Source: Kitasatospora sp. MAA19
Lineage (GTDB): Bacteria; Actinomycetota; Actinomycetes; Streptomycetales; Streptomycetaceae
Assembly (NCBI RefSeq): GCF_029894125.1
Contig: NZ_JARXYZ010000013.1
Location: forward strand, 1-64,000
DNA length: 64,000 nucleotides
Reading direction: 5' to 3'
Shown: piece after piece, positions 49,316-58,043 of the stretch
How positions within the stretch are numbered: position 1 is the stretch's first letter
How the letters are laid out: each line of letters starts with the position of its first letter
Translations under genes and position numbers: made by a program
The notes under the pieces: model-generated
The model's input: only the letters and a program-made list of their open reading frames with translations
The model's database searches: none
Told to the model about the DNA's origin: nothing

Positions 49316-51505
49316 TTACACGCCGACGGACTCCCGGACCGGGGCCGGTTCGGGGGCGGCGGTCTGCAGCTTGCTGCCCTCGACGTCGATGTCCGGTATC
49401 AGCCGGTCCAGCCAGCGCGGCAGCCACCAGGCGTGGCGGCCGAGCAGCGCGAGGACGGCCGGCACGATGGTCATCCGGACCACGAAGGCGTCGAAGGCGA
49501 CGGCCGCGGCGAGGCCCAGGCCCATCATCTTGATCATCGGTTCGCCCATGCCGATGAAGCCCGCGAAGACCGCGATCATGATGAAGGCGGCGGCCGTGAC
49601 CACCCGGGCGTTGTGCCGGAAGCCGGTGACGATGGCCTCGCGGGGCCGCTCGCCGTGGACGAAGCCCTCGCGGATCCGGGTGACCAGGAACACCTCGTAG
49701 TCCATGGCGAGGCCGAAGACCACGCCGACCATGAAGATCGGCATCATGCTCATCACCGGACCGGTCTGTTCGACGCCGATCAGGTTGGCGAGCCAGCCCC
49801 ACTGGAAGACCGCGACCACGGCGCCGAGCGCGGCGGCCACCGAGAGCAGGAAGCCGAGCGCCGCCTTCAGCGGGACGAGCACGGAGCGGAACACCACCAG
49901 CAGCAGGACGACGGCGAGGCCGACGACCACGGCGAGGTAGGGCACCAGCGCGTCGGTGAGCTTCTGCGAGACGTCGATGTTCATCGCCGTCGTGCCGCTG
50001 ACCAGGATCGTCGCCCCGGTGGCCGTCTTGAGGCCGGCGGCGTGGCCGCGGATCGTCTGGACCAGGTCCTTGGTCTCGGCGGCGCTCGGGCCGGTGGCCG
50101 GGACGGCGTTCAGCAGGGCGGTGTCCCCCGCCTTGTTGAACATCGGCGGGGTGACGGAGACCACGCCGGGCAGCCCGGAGACGGTCTTGGCGACCTCGCC
50201 CGCGGCGGCCTTCGGATCGGGCGTGCCCTTGGCGTCCACCATGACGGTCAGCGGCCCGTTGAAGCCGGGGCCGAAGCCCTCGGACAGCAGGTCGTAGGCC
50301 CGGCGCTGGGTGGTGGAGGTGGGCTTGGACTCGTCACCGGGCAGGCCGAGCCGCAGGTCGAGCGCGGGGGCCGCGAGCACGCCGAGGCCGATCACGGCGC
50401 CGAGCAGCACGGCGAGCGGGCGGCGCAGCACGAACCGGGCCCAGCGGGAGCCGCCGTTCTCCTTCTTCGGCTGGACGGCGCCGTTGCGGGCCTTGCGGGG
50501 CAGCACCCGACGACCGATGAAGCCGAGCAGCGCGGGCACCAGGGTGAGCGCGACCAGGACGGCGATGACCACGGTGCCGGCCGCCGCCATGCCCATCTTG
50601 GCGAGGATCGGGATGCCGACCACGGAGAGCCCGGCCAGGGCGATCACCACGGTGAGCCCGGCGAACACCACGGCGGACCCGGCGGTGCCGACGGCCCGGC
50701 CGGCCGCCTCCTGCGGGGTGCGGCCCTCGGCGAGCTCGGCCCGGTAGCGGGAGACGATGAACACGGCGTAGTCGATGCCGACCGCGAGGCCGAGCATCAT
50801 CGCGAGGGTGCCGGTGGTGGAGGACAGGCCGAGCGTACTGCCGAGCGCGGTGATCAGGGCCATGCCGAGGCCGACCCCGATCACGGCGGTGAGCAGCGGC
50901 AGCCCGGCGGCGACGAGCGAGCCGAAGGTGATCACCAGGACGACCGCGGACAGCGCCATGCCGACCATCTCGCTGCTGCCGCCGGCCTCGGGCTTGGCCA
51001 TCAGCGCGTTGCCACCGACCTCGACCTTCAGACCGGCGTCCCGCCCGTGCTGGGCGGCCTGCTCCAGGGCGTCGGTGGCGCCCTTGGACAGCTCGCCCGC
51101 CTTGACGGAGTAGCTGACGGTCGCGTACGCGGTGGTGCCGTCCTTGGAGACGGCGCCGGCCTTGAACGGGCTGACCGCGCCGGTGACCTCCTCGCCGTGG
51201 GCGAGTTCGGCGACCGTCCGCTCCACCGCCTGCTCGTTGGGCGCGGCGGTGATCTTCTGCCCGGACGGGGCGACGAACACCAGGCGGGCCGAGGCGCCGT
51301 CGGCGTGGCCGCCGGGGAAGCGCTCGTTCATCAGGTCGAAGGCCTTCTGCGCCTCCGTGCCGGGCATCGCGAAGCCGTCGTCGGGTGCGGCGGGCGCCTT
51401 GGCCGCGAGGACTCCGCAGACGGCCAGCACGGCGACCCAGAGCAAGGTCACCAGCCGGCGTCGTGCGAAGGCCAAGCGGCCCAGGCGGTACAGGAACGTG
51501 GCCAC
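49316..51505 (-). CDS. MMPL family RND transporter
   Basis: 729 residues from a GTG at 51505, AAGGAG 11 nt before. Twelve membrane helices in two halves of six, each after a large loop: start A-R-R-R-L-V-T-L-L-W-V-A-V-L-A-V, GxxxD-type motif G-I-D-Y-A-V-F-I-V-S-R-Y-R-A-E in helix 4 and the matching M-D-Y-E-V-F-L-V-T-R-I-R-E in helix 10. MMPL proteins export lipids, siderophores or drugs using proton motive force. Upstream lies a 9-bp palindrome (51645). Located next to a two-component system, a likely regulatory link. Confidence 0.95.
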   Translation of the reverse strand: MATFLYRLGRLAFARRRLVTLLWVAVLAVCGVLAAKAPAAPDDGFAMPGTEAQKAFDLMNERFPGGHADGASARLVFVAPSGQKITAAPNEQAVERTVAELAHGEEVTGAVSPFKAGAVSKDGTTAYATVSYSVKAGELSKGATDALEQAAQHGRDAGLKVEVGGNALMAKPEAGGSSEMVGMALSAVVLVITFGSLVAAGLPLLTAVIGVGLGMALITALGSTLGLSSTTGTLAMMLGLAVGIDYAVFIVSRYRAELAEGRTPQEAAGRAVGTAGSAVVFAGLTVVIALAGLSVVGIPILAKMGMAAAGTVVIAVLVALTLVPALLGFIGRRVLPRKARNGAVQPKKENGGSRWARFVLRRPLAVLLGAVIGLGVLAAPALDLRLGLPGDESKPTSTTQRRAYDLLSEGFGPGFNGPLTVMVDAKGTPDPKAAAGEVAKTVSGLPGVVSVTPPMFNKAGDTALLNAVPATGPSAAETKDLVQTIRGHAAGLKTATGATILVSGTTAMNIDVSQKLTDALVPYLAVVVGLAVVLLLVVFRSVLVPLKAALGFLLSVAAALGAVVAVFQWGWLANLIGVEQTGPVMSMMPIFMVGVVFGLAMDYEVFLVTRIREGFVHGERPREAIVTGFRHNARVVTAAAFIMIAVFAGFIGMGEPMIKMMGLGLAAAVAFDAFVVRMTIVPAVLALLGRHAWWLPRWLDRLIPDIDVEGSKLQTAAPEPAPVRESVGV

Positions 51506-51886
51506 GGGAGAGTGGACTCCTTCGGATCTCGGTCAGAGTGCGCGCCGCGGCCGGGCCGGCGCCTTTCGACGCGGACCGCCCGCAGCATGACCCATCCTTG
51601 ATCGCCGGACCCTGCTCCGTCGTCGTCCCTGCGCAGGCCGTTTGCGTACTGCGGACGCAGTACGGCCCCCCGAACGGCGGAGCGCATGGCCTGCGGCGGG
51701 AGCAGCCCGGTGTACTTCCGCGGGCGGCCCCGGCAGGCTCGACGCGGCCCGGCGCCGTCACCCGGGCGGGCGGCGACGACGGGCCGCGGGCTGCCGGGCG
51801 ACGTAGCGTGGGCCCGACCCTTTTCGCATGGTTCGGGCCGGTCCGACCCGATCGCCGCCGACCCAGCCCCGCCGCCGGAGGTGCCC
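51506..51886. promoter_or_regulatory. Divergent promoter region with a strong palindrome
   Basis: 380 bp between the MMPL gene and the DegT gene. CGTACTGCG (51645-51653) and CGCAGTACG (51656-51664) form a perfect 9-2-9 inverted repeat, an operator-like element typical of TetR family sites. No regulator gene of that type lies next to it. The rest has no coding bias. Confidence 0.6.
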
Positions 51887-53011
51887 ATGGGCGTTCCCGC
51901 CGCCCGCATCGTGTTCGACGAATCCGACCGCGCGGCCGTCGCCGACGCGGTGACGGAGATGCTCGCCACCGGCGCGCTCACCCTGGGCCCGTGGACCGAG
52001 CGCTTCGAGCAGGCCTTCGCCGCCGAGCACGGCGCCTCGCACGCCGTCGCGGTGAGCAGCGGCACCGCGGCGCTGGAGGTGATCCTGCGCACCGTCGACG
52101 TCCGGGGCCGCGACGTCGTCGTCCCGGCCGTCACCTTCTACGCGACCGCCGGCGCCGTGCTGCACGCCGGCGGGCGTCCGGTGATCGCCGACGTCGACCC
52201 GGACACCCTGGCGCTCTCCCCCGAGACGATGGAGGCGGCCCTCACCCCGGATACCGCAGCCGTCGTACTCGTCCACATCGGCGGCCTGGTCACCCCGCAG
52301 GTCGGCGCGCTGCGCGCGATCTGCGACGACCGCGGCATCCCGCTGGTCGAGGACGCCGCGCACGCCCACGGCAGCAGCCTCGGCGGGCGCTCGGCCGGGA
52401 CGTTCGGCCTGGCCGGGGCCTTCTCGTTCTACCCGACCAAGGTCATCACCAGCGGCGAGGGCGGCCTGATCGTCACCGAGTCGCCCGAGCTGCGCGACGA
52501 GGCCCGCACCTACCGCGACCAGGGCAAGGGCTCCTTCACCACCAACCACCACGTCCGGCTCGGCTACGCCTGGCGGATGAGCGAGCTCAGCGCCGCCGTC
52601 GGCGCCGTGCACCTGCGCCGGCTCAAGGAGTTCATCGAGACCCGCCGGGCCGTCGCCCGCCGCTACGACGCGGCGCTGGCCGGGCTGGACGGCCTGGAGC
52701 CGGTGCTCGAACCGCCCGGCTGCCGGAGCAACTACTACAAGTACCTGGCGCTGCTGCCACCCGGGGTGGAGCGCGCCGCGTTCAAGCGGGCGGTCGCCGA
52801 GGAGTACGGCGTGCGGCTGTCCGGCGAGGTGTACGACCTGCCGCTGCACCTGCAGCCCGTCCTCGCCCCCTACCGGCGCGAGGCACTGCCGGTCGCCGAG
52901 GACGTCTGCGCGCGGCAGGTCTGCCTGCCGGTGCACTCCGACATGACCGAGGACGAGACGGAGCAGGTCATCGAGGCCGTCTCGGCGGTGCACCGGCGAC
53001 TCGTCGGATAG
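51887..53011 (+). CDS. DegT/DnrJ/EryC1/StrS aminotransferase
   Basis: 374 residues from the ATG at 51887 (CCGGAGG before). PLP aminotransferase of sugar/glycan synthesis: A-V-A-V-S-S-G-T-A-A-L-E-V-I-L, V-V-V-P-A-V-T-F-Y-A-T-A, V-E-D-A-A-H-A-H-G-S-S, and the PLP lysine in F-S-F-Y-P-T-K-V-I-T-S-G-E-G-G. It transaminates keto-sugars or related cyclic ketones with glutamate/glutamine. It is followed by an epimerase and a glycosyltransferase on the same strand. A 12-bp tandem repeat (gaccggaagcgc) fills the spacer at 53036-53086. Confidence 0.94.
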   Translation: MGVPAARIVFDESDRAAVADAVTEMLATGALTLGPWTERFEQAFAAEHGASHAVAVSSGTAALEVILRTVDVRGRDVVVPAVTFYATAGAVLHAGGRPVIADVDPDTLALSPETMEAALTPDTAAVVLVHIGGLVTPQVGALRAICDDRGIPLVEDAAHAHGSSLGGRSAGTFGLAGAFSFYPTKVITSGEGGLIVTESPELRDEARTYRDQGKGSFTTNHHVRLGYAWRMSELSAAVGAVHLRRLKEFIETRRAVARRYDAALAGLDGLEPVLEPPGCRSNYYKYLALLPPGVERAAFKRAVAEEYGVRLSGEVYDLPLHLQPVLAPYRREALPVAEDVCARQVCLPVHSDMTEDETEQVIEAVSAVHRRLVG

Positions 53012-53035
53012 CCGGGTCCGCCCGGCCGAAGGCCC

Positions 53036-53086
53036 GACCGGAAGCGCGACCGGAAGCGCGACCACCGGAAGCTCGACCAGAAGCAC
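53036..53086. repeat. 12-bp tandem repeat between two operon genes
   Basis: gaccggaagcgc at 53036-53047 and 53048-53059, then degenerate copies gaccaccggaagctc and gaccagaagcac to 53086, directly before the ribosome site of the epimerase gene. It could affect spacing or translation. Confidence 0.7.
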
Positions 53087-53114
53087 GAGCAGGAGCTCGG
53101 CAAGGAGAGAGAAC

Positions 53115-54059
53115 GTGCGGATAGCCGTCACCGGGGGATGCGGATTCATCGGCTCACACGTCGTGGACCACCTGCTCGCGGCCGGCCACGACGTCCTCGC
53201 GGTGGACACCACCGACAAGTACCTCAACCCCGACGCCGAGCACGCCCGGCTCGACGTCCTCGACCTGGCGGCGCTCACCTCCGCGCTGGCCGGCAGCGAA
53301 GTGGTGTACCACCTCGCCGCGATGGCCGACGTCGAACAGGTCTCCGCCGACCCGGTGCGGGCCGTGCGGACCAACATCGACGGCACCGAGGCCGTCCTGG
53401 AGGCCGCCCGGCGCAGCGGGCTGAGTCGCACCGTGCTGGCGAGCACCGTCTGGGTCTACGGCGCCGCCCTCACCGACGATCAACTCGGCGGCGGGGAACA
53501 GGAGTTGGACGAGCACGTGCCGATCGAGCTGGAACACAGCGGCCACCTCTACGTCGCCACCAAGCTCGCCGCCGAGCTGCTGGTGCACAGCTACCGCGAG
53601 CTGTACGGGCAGCACTTCACCATCCTGCGCTACGGCATCCCGTACGGGCCCCGGATGCGCGACGAACTGGTCGTCGCGCGGTTCGTCCAGGCGGCGCTCG
53701 CCGGACGGCCGATCACCATCGCCGGCGACGGCCGGCAGAGCCGCAACTTCGTCTACGTCGAGGACCTCGCCGACGCCCACGTCCGGGCCCTCTCCCCCGC
53801 CGCCGAGGACCGGACCTTCGCCCTGGAGGGCTCGACCGCCGTCTCGGTGCGCGACATCGCGGACACCGTCGACACGCTGCTGGGGCCCGTCAGCATCGAG
53901 CACATCGACGGCCGCAAGGCCGACTACGCCGGGCGGCGGATCTCCTGCGCCCAGGCCAAACGGCTGCTCGGCTGGTCTCCGCACACCAACTTCACGGACG
54001 GCGTGCGGCGGTACGCGGACTGGTACCGGGCCGACACCGCCGCCCCCGCCGCCTCCTGA
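53115..54059 (+). CDS. NAD-dependent sugar epimerase/dehydratase
   Basis: 314 residues from a GTG at 53115, after AAGGAGAG. Extended SDR family: glycine motif V-T-G-G-C-G-F-I-G-S-H, V-Y-H-L-A-A-M-A-D-V, catalytic Y-x-x-x-K in L-Y-V-A-T-K, and I-L-R-Y-G-I-P-Y-G-P. Typical of UDP- or GDP-sugar epimerases or 4,6-dehydratases. Between an aminotransferase and a glycosyltransferase, it fits a role in making an activated (amino)sugar. Exact substrate unknown. Confidence 0.92.
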   Translation: MRIAVTGGCGFIGSHVVDHLLAAGHDVLAVDTTDKYLNPDAEHARLDVLDLAALTSALAGSEVVYHLAAMADVEQVSADPVRAVRTNIDGTEAVLEAARRSGLSRTVLASTVWVYGAALTDDQLGGGEQELDEHVPIELEHSGHLYVATKLAAELLVHSYRELYGQHFTILRYGIPYGPRMRDELVVARFVQAALAGRPITIAGDGRQSRNFVYVEDLADAHVRALSPAAEDRTFALEGSTAVSVRDIADTVDTLLGPVSIEHIDGRKADYAGRRISCAQAKRLLGWSPHTNFTDGVRRYADWYRADTAAPAAS

Positions 54060-54071
54060 CCGGGCCGCCCG

Positions 54072-55151
54072 ATGCCGCACGCGCTGCTCGTCTCCGGCTC
54101 CCTCGGCCAGGGCCACGACGTGATGGCCCAGGCCTGCGCGGACACCCTGCGGGCCCGCGGCTGGACCACCGGCACCGTGGACGCGATGGCGCTGCTCGGG
54201 CAGCGCTCGGGCGCCGCCGGGGAAGCCGTCTTCCGGCGGCTGCTCGACCTGCCCGGCGTGTACGACGCCTTCCACTTCTCGGCGTTGCGGCCGGGCGCCC
54301 GGCTCGCGCTGCTCGCCGACGCGGCGGCCCGTACCCGGCTCGTCCCGGCCCTGCGGGAGCTGGTCGCGGCGCAGCGGCCGCAGCTGGTGGTCTCGGTGTT
54401 CGCCACCGCCACCTCGGCCGTCAACCGGCTGCCGAACAGAGACTTCCGGCACTTCGTGTTCTGCACCGACGTGACGCCGCACCGGCTCTGGGTGCAGGAG
54501 GGCACCGACCTCTTCCTGGTCACCTCCGAGGTCGCCGCCTGCGGCGTCCGCCGCTATCGGCCGGACGCCGCCGTCACCGTCCTGCCCGCGCCGCTGCGGG
54601 AGCCGTTCTACCGGCCGCCCGGCCGGGCCGAGGCTCGCGCCGACCTGGGCGTCCCGGCGGGTGCCGCGTGCGTGCTGCTGATGTCCGGCGCCTGGGGGCT
54701 CGGGCCGCTCGCCCGCACCGCCGCCGCGCTCGCCGCCGCCGGGCCGCACGTGCTCGCCGTCGCCGGGCGCAACCGGGAACTGGAACGCAGGCTGCGGGCC
54801 GCCGCCCGCCGGGAGCCTCGACTGCACCCCTTCGGCCACACCGACCGGATCCCCGCCCTGATGGCCGCCGCCGACCTCGTCGTCACCAGCTCCGGCGACA
54901 CCTGCAGCGAGGCCCGCGCCCTCGGGCGGCGGCTGCTGCTGCTCGACGTCGTCCAGGGCCACGGCCGCGACAACCTCCAGCACGAGTTGGAACTCGGCCA
55001 CGCCGACGTCGCCTCCGCCCACCCCGCCGAGGTGGTCCGCAACGCCCTCGCCGCCCTCGCCCGCCCCGAGCCCGCGCCCTCCCCCGGCGCCACCCCGGAG
55101 CGCTGGCGCACCGGGTTCACCGGCGCCCTGGAGCAGGCGGGGTTGGCGTAG
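54072..55151 (+). CDS. MurG/MGDG-synthase-like glycosyltransferase
   Basis: 359 residues. The start L-L-V-S-G-S-L-G-Q-G-H-D-V-M-A-Q-A and the central V-F-C-T-D-V-T-P-H-R-L-W-V-Q-E-G-T-D-L-F-L-V-T-S-E match the diacylglycerol glycosyltransferase/MurG (GT28) pattern. The C-terminal nucleotide-sugar half has V-V-T-S-S-G-D-T-C-S-E-A, equivalent to the G-G-x-T-x-x-E motif but with S-S-G-D-T. It probably transfers a sugar to a lipid or undecaprenyl acceptor at the inner face of the membrane. Ends the three-gene plus-strand set. Confidence 0.85.
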   Translation: MPHALLVSGSLGQGHDVMAQACADTLRARGWTTGTVDAMALLGQRSGAAGEAVFRRLLDLPGVYDAFHFSALRPGARLALLADAAARTRLVPALRELVAAQRPQLVVSVFATATSAVNRLPNRDFRHFVFCTDVTPHRLWVQEGTDLFLVTSEVAACGVRRYRPDAAVTVLPAPLREPFYRPPGRAEARADLGVPAGAACVLLMSGAWGLGPLARTAAALAAAGPHVLAVAGRNRELERRLRAAARREPRLHPFGHTDRIPALMAAADLVVTSSGDTCSEARALGRRLLLLDVVQGHGRDNLQHELELGHADVASAHPAEVVRNALAALARPEPAPSPGATPERWRTGFTGALEQAGLA

Positions 55152-55217
55152 TCGGCGGGCATCGGGCGGGGGCTACGGCGGTGCGCGGCGCGGCGCGGCA
55201 ACGGACGGACCGGGGGT

Positions 55218-55949
55218 TCAGGACGGCCAGGGGACGGCGTGGTCGCGGAGCGGGCCGAGGGTGAGGGCCCGGGTGCGGCAGTGGGCGGCGATCAGGGGAA
55301 GCGCGGCGAGGGTGGCGCGCCACGAGTCGGGGGCCGACGTGCGGTCGGAGTCGTGCAGGAGCAGGGTCGCACCGCCGGTGAGGCCGGGGCGGGCGGTCGC
55401 GTAGACGGACGCACCGGTCGCCTCCGCCGTCCAGTCCCGGCCCCAGGCCGTCCACAGGACGCTGCGCAGGCCCAGGCTGCGGGCGGCCAGGGCCGGGCCG
55501 GCGGTCAGCACGCCGTACGGCGGGCGGTACCAGTGCGGGCGGGCCCCGCACAGCTCGGTCACCGCCTCGGTGGTGCGGCGCACCTCGCGCAGGTCGCGGA
55601 CCGGGGCCGGGTACCACTGCTGCCGGTGGTACCAGCCGTGGACGGCCACCTCGTGCCCGCGCAGCACCAGCTCCCGGCCGAGGGCGGGAGCGCGCTCCAG
55701 CATCGAGCCCAGCAGGAAGAACGTGGCGCGCACACCGCCGAGCCCGTCCAGCGCGTCCAGGACGTACGGGGTGCTGCGCGGATCGGGGCCGTCGTCGAAG
55801 GTCAGCGCGACGTGGTGCGGGTCGGCGCCGAGGCCGGCCGTCCGACGGGCCAGCGTGCGGCGCAGCACCGGAAGGCGCACCGCCGCGGGGGCCAGGTGCG
55901 CGAACTCGGCCGCGGCCGCCACCGTGAGCGCCCGGGTGGCCGTGTTCAC
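55218..55949 (-). CDS. Polysaccharide deacetylase (NodB/CE4)
   Basis: 243 residues from a GTG at 55949 whose codon overlaps the SDR stop (GTGA), so it is translationally coupled to it. NodB motifs: A-L-T-F-D-D-G-P-D-P-R-S-T (motif 1, catalytic Asp), H-G-W-Y-H-R-Q-Q-W (motif 2, metal His), R-P-P-Y-G (motif 3), then W-T-A-W-G-R-D-W and L-L-H-D-S (motif 5). It removes N-acetyl groups from glycans or glycolipid-linked sugars. Start has a hydrophobic-poor stretch and no clear signal peptide. Beside the glycosyltransferase it fits a deacetylated sugar product. Confidence 0.92.
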   Translation of the reverse strand: MNTATRALTVAAAAEFAHLAPAAVRLPVLRRTLARRTAGLGADPHHVALTFDDGPDPRSTPYVLDALDGLGGVRATFFLLGSMLERAPALGRELVLRGHEVAVHGWYHRQQWYPAPVRDLREVRRTTEAVTELCGARPHWYRPPYGVLTAGPALAARSLGLRSVLWTAWGRDWTAEATGASVYATARPGLTGGATLLLHDSDRTSAPDSWRATLAALPLIAAHCRTRALTLGPLRDHAVPWPS

Positions 55950-56734
55950 CCGAAGCGGGCGGCCATCCGCCGGAACACGCCCGGCGCCACGCCGTGGATC
56001 CGGGCCGGGAGGCCGAGCCAGTGCGGCACGTACAGCCGGTCGCGCTCGGTGGTGATGGTCGCGACCACGGTGTCGGCGACCCGCTCCGCCGGGACGGGGC
56101 GCGGCCGCTCGCGCTGGTAGGGCGTCCCGCGCCGTTCGAAGAACGGGGTGTCCACCGGGCCCGGCAGCACCAGGCGCACCCCGACCCCGGTGCCGCGCAG
56201 CTCGTACCAGAGGCTCTCCGCGAACATCGCCAGCCCGCCCTTGGTCGCCGCGTAGCCCGACTCGTCGCGCACGCCCACCTGGCCGGCCATCGAGCCGAGC
56301 AGCACGATCCGGCCGCGGCGGCGCTCCAGCATGCCCGGCAGGAGGAGGCGGACCAGCCGCAGCGGGGCCGCGAAGTTGACCTCGACCATCCGGTCCAGGA
56401 CGTCCGCGGGGGTGTCGACGAACGGTCCGCGCCAGCCCAGGCCCGCGCTCGCGACCAGTGCGTCCACCCGGCCGGCCGCCGCGAGGGCCGCCTCGGCGAG
56501 GCGGCGCGGGCCGTCCGGCTTGCTCAGGTCCTCGGGCAGGGCGCGGCCGCCGGTGCGGGCGGCGACCTCGTCGAGGCGGGCCTGGTCGGTGCCGGAGAGC
56601 AGGGTCCGCCAGCCGGCGTCGGCCAGGCGGGTGGCCGTGGCCAGGCCGATGCCGGAGGAGGCGCCGGTGACGAGCACGACCGGGCGGTCGGCGGGCCCCG
56701 AGTGTCGAGGGCCCGGCTGGGCTTCGTCCGCCAT
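55946..56734 (-). CDS. Short-chain dehydrogenase/reductase
   Basis: 262 residues from the ATG at 56734 (AGGTG before it). Classical SDR: V-L-V-T-G-A-S-S-G-I-G-L-A-T (T-G-x3-G-x-G), A-S-A-G-L-G-W (N-A-G equivalent), catalytic S in I-V-L-L-G-S-M-A-G and Y-x-x-x-K in S-G-Y-A-A-T-K-G-G. The C-terminal W-Y-E-L-R-G-T-G-V and L-V-L-P-G-P-V-D-T-P-F-F fit short-chain alcohol/lipid dehydrogenases. First gene of the coupled SDR-deacetylase pair. Confidence 0.9.
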   Translation of the reverse strand: MADEAQPGPRHSGPADRPVVLVTGASSGIGLATATRLADAGWRTLLSGTDQARLDEVAARTGGRALPEDLSKPDGPRRLAEAALAAAGRVDALVASAGLGWRGPFVDTPADVLDRMVEVNFAAPLRLVRLLLPGMLERRRGRIVLLGSMAGQVGVRDESGYAATKGGLAMFAESLWYELRGTGVGVRLVLPGPVDTPFFERRGTPYQRERPRPVPAERVADTVVATITTERDRLYVPHWLGLPARIHGVAPGVFRRMAARFG

Positions 56735-56812
56735 CGCGCACCTGCCGCTCCGTGGGCGTGTCGCCGTCCGTTTTGTCCGGCAAGTCACCTTCGCACGGCG
56801 GCATCGTCCGGG

Positions 56813-57817
56813 CTACCTGGGCGGGGCGGCCGACTCCGCCTCGGTGTCCGGGCCCGAGGCACCCGGGTTCGAGGCGTCCGCGTTCGAGGCGCCCGGGGTC
56901 GAGGTGGCCAGGTTCGAGGCGCCCGGGCCCGCGCCGGACGCATCCGCGCCGGACGGGTTCGCGACGCACAGGGCCGCGGCGGCCTCCGCGGACTCCCCCT
57001 CCAGCTCGCCGAACCGGGACAGCAGGAAGGTGCCGCCCACCGCCACCGCGAACCCCGCCAGCGCGCACCACTCGAAGCCCGGCCGGGCCGCGTCACCGAG
57101 CGCCGCCACCCCGACCAGGGCCGGGCCGAAGGTCTCGGCGACCGTCCCGGCGGCGGTCGCGGCCGTCACCGTGCCGCGCTGCAGGGCCAGCGCGTACGCG
57201 AGGTAGCCGCCCAGGCCGCCGGCCGCGAGCGCGTAGGCCGCCGGGTCGGTGAGCACGGCCGCCGGGCTCGACGCGTCCAGCACCCGCACCGCCAGGCTCG
57301 TCACCCCGAACCCCACCCCCGCCAGCAGCCCCAGCCCGGCCGCCGCGACAGTGCCGGCACGGCGCACCAGGATGAGGGTGAGCAGCAGCATCAGGGCGGT
57401 GGTCGCGAGCAGCGCCCAGTGGAACACGGCCGGGGCGTACTCGCGGCCCTCCCGGCCCGAACCCAACGCCAGCAGCGTCAGACCGACCACCACGGCGAGG
57501 ATCCCCGCCACGTCCCCCCGGCGCAGCCGCGCCCCGAGCAGCCAGACGGCAGCCAGCGCCGTCACGGCCAGGCTCGCGTTGGTGACGGCCTGCACGAGGA
57601 ACAGGGGCAGACTGCGCAGCGCCACGATGCTCAAGCCGAAGCCGACGATGTCCAGCGCCGTGCCGAGCAGGAACTCCCACGACCGCACCAGCGCCGCCAG
57701 CAGCCCCGCCCGCACCCGGTCCGCCCGCGGCGCCGACCGCGCGCCACGCGCCTGGAACACCGCCCCGAATCCGAAGCAGACGGTGGCGACCAACGCGGTG
57801 GTGAGTCCCAGCAGCAT
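56813..57817 (-). CDS. DMT/EamA-like ten-helix transporter
   Basis: 334 residues from the ATG at 57817 (GGGAGAGG upstream). About nine or ten membrane helices: L-G-L-T-T-A-L-V-A-T-V-C-F-G-F-G-A-V-F-Q-A near the start, then the helix I-V-A-L-R-S-L-P-L-F-L-V-Q-A-V, and the second half with V-A-E-T-F-G-P-A-L-V-G. This is the DMT superfamily pattern (also NIPA-like), substrate unknown. The last 60 residues are a low-complexity tail (N-P-S-G-A-D-A-S-G, S-T-P-G-A-S-N-A-D-A-S-N-P) coded by repeats at about 56855-56945. Confidence 0.85.
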   Translation of the reverse strand: MLLGLTTALVATVCFGFGAVFQARGARSAPRADRVRAGLLAALVRSWEFLLGTALDIVGFGLSIVALRSLPLFLVQAVTNASLAVTALAAVWLLGARLRRGDVAGILAVVVGLTLLALGSGREGREYAPAVFHWALLATTALMLLLTLILVRRAGTVAAAGLGLLAGVGFGVTSLAVRVLDASSPAAVLTDPAAYALAAGGLGGYLAYALALQRGTVTAATAAGTVAETFGPALVGVAALGDAARPGFEWCALAGFAVAVGGTFLLSRFGELEGESAEAAAALCVANPSGADASGAGPGASNLATSTPGASNADASNPGASGPDTEAESAAPPR

Positions 57818-58043
57818 GCCTCTCCCAGCCTCGCGGGCAGCATCGATCTCCCACCAGTCTGTGCCCGGGACGATGCCGCCGCACGGGTGGGACGGCACGC
57901 CCGCTTCGCCGACGGCGGAGCGTACGGGCCGGCTTCCCTGGCCTGCCGAAGGGCGGTGACGAGGGGGCGCTCGGCGCCGGCCAGGGCCCGCCGACAGGGA
58001 GCGGCGGCCGGCGACCCGGCCGCGCGGCAGGCGGTCAGGCGCG

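Noticed and set aside
49253..51601. Long plus-strand frame over the MMPL gene
   Set aside because: Composition is His/Gln/Asp/Gly-rich antisense; the minus strand encodes a complete 12-helix transporter.
53138..55264. 708-codon plus-strand frame overlapping epimerase and glycosyltransferase
   Set aside because: Arg/Pro-rich alternative frame; the two other-frame genes have all catalytic motifs and ribosome sites.
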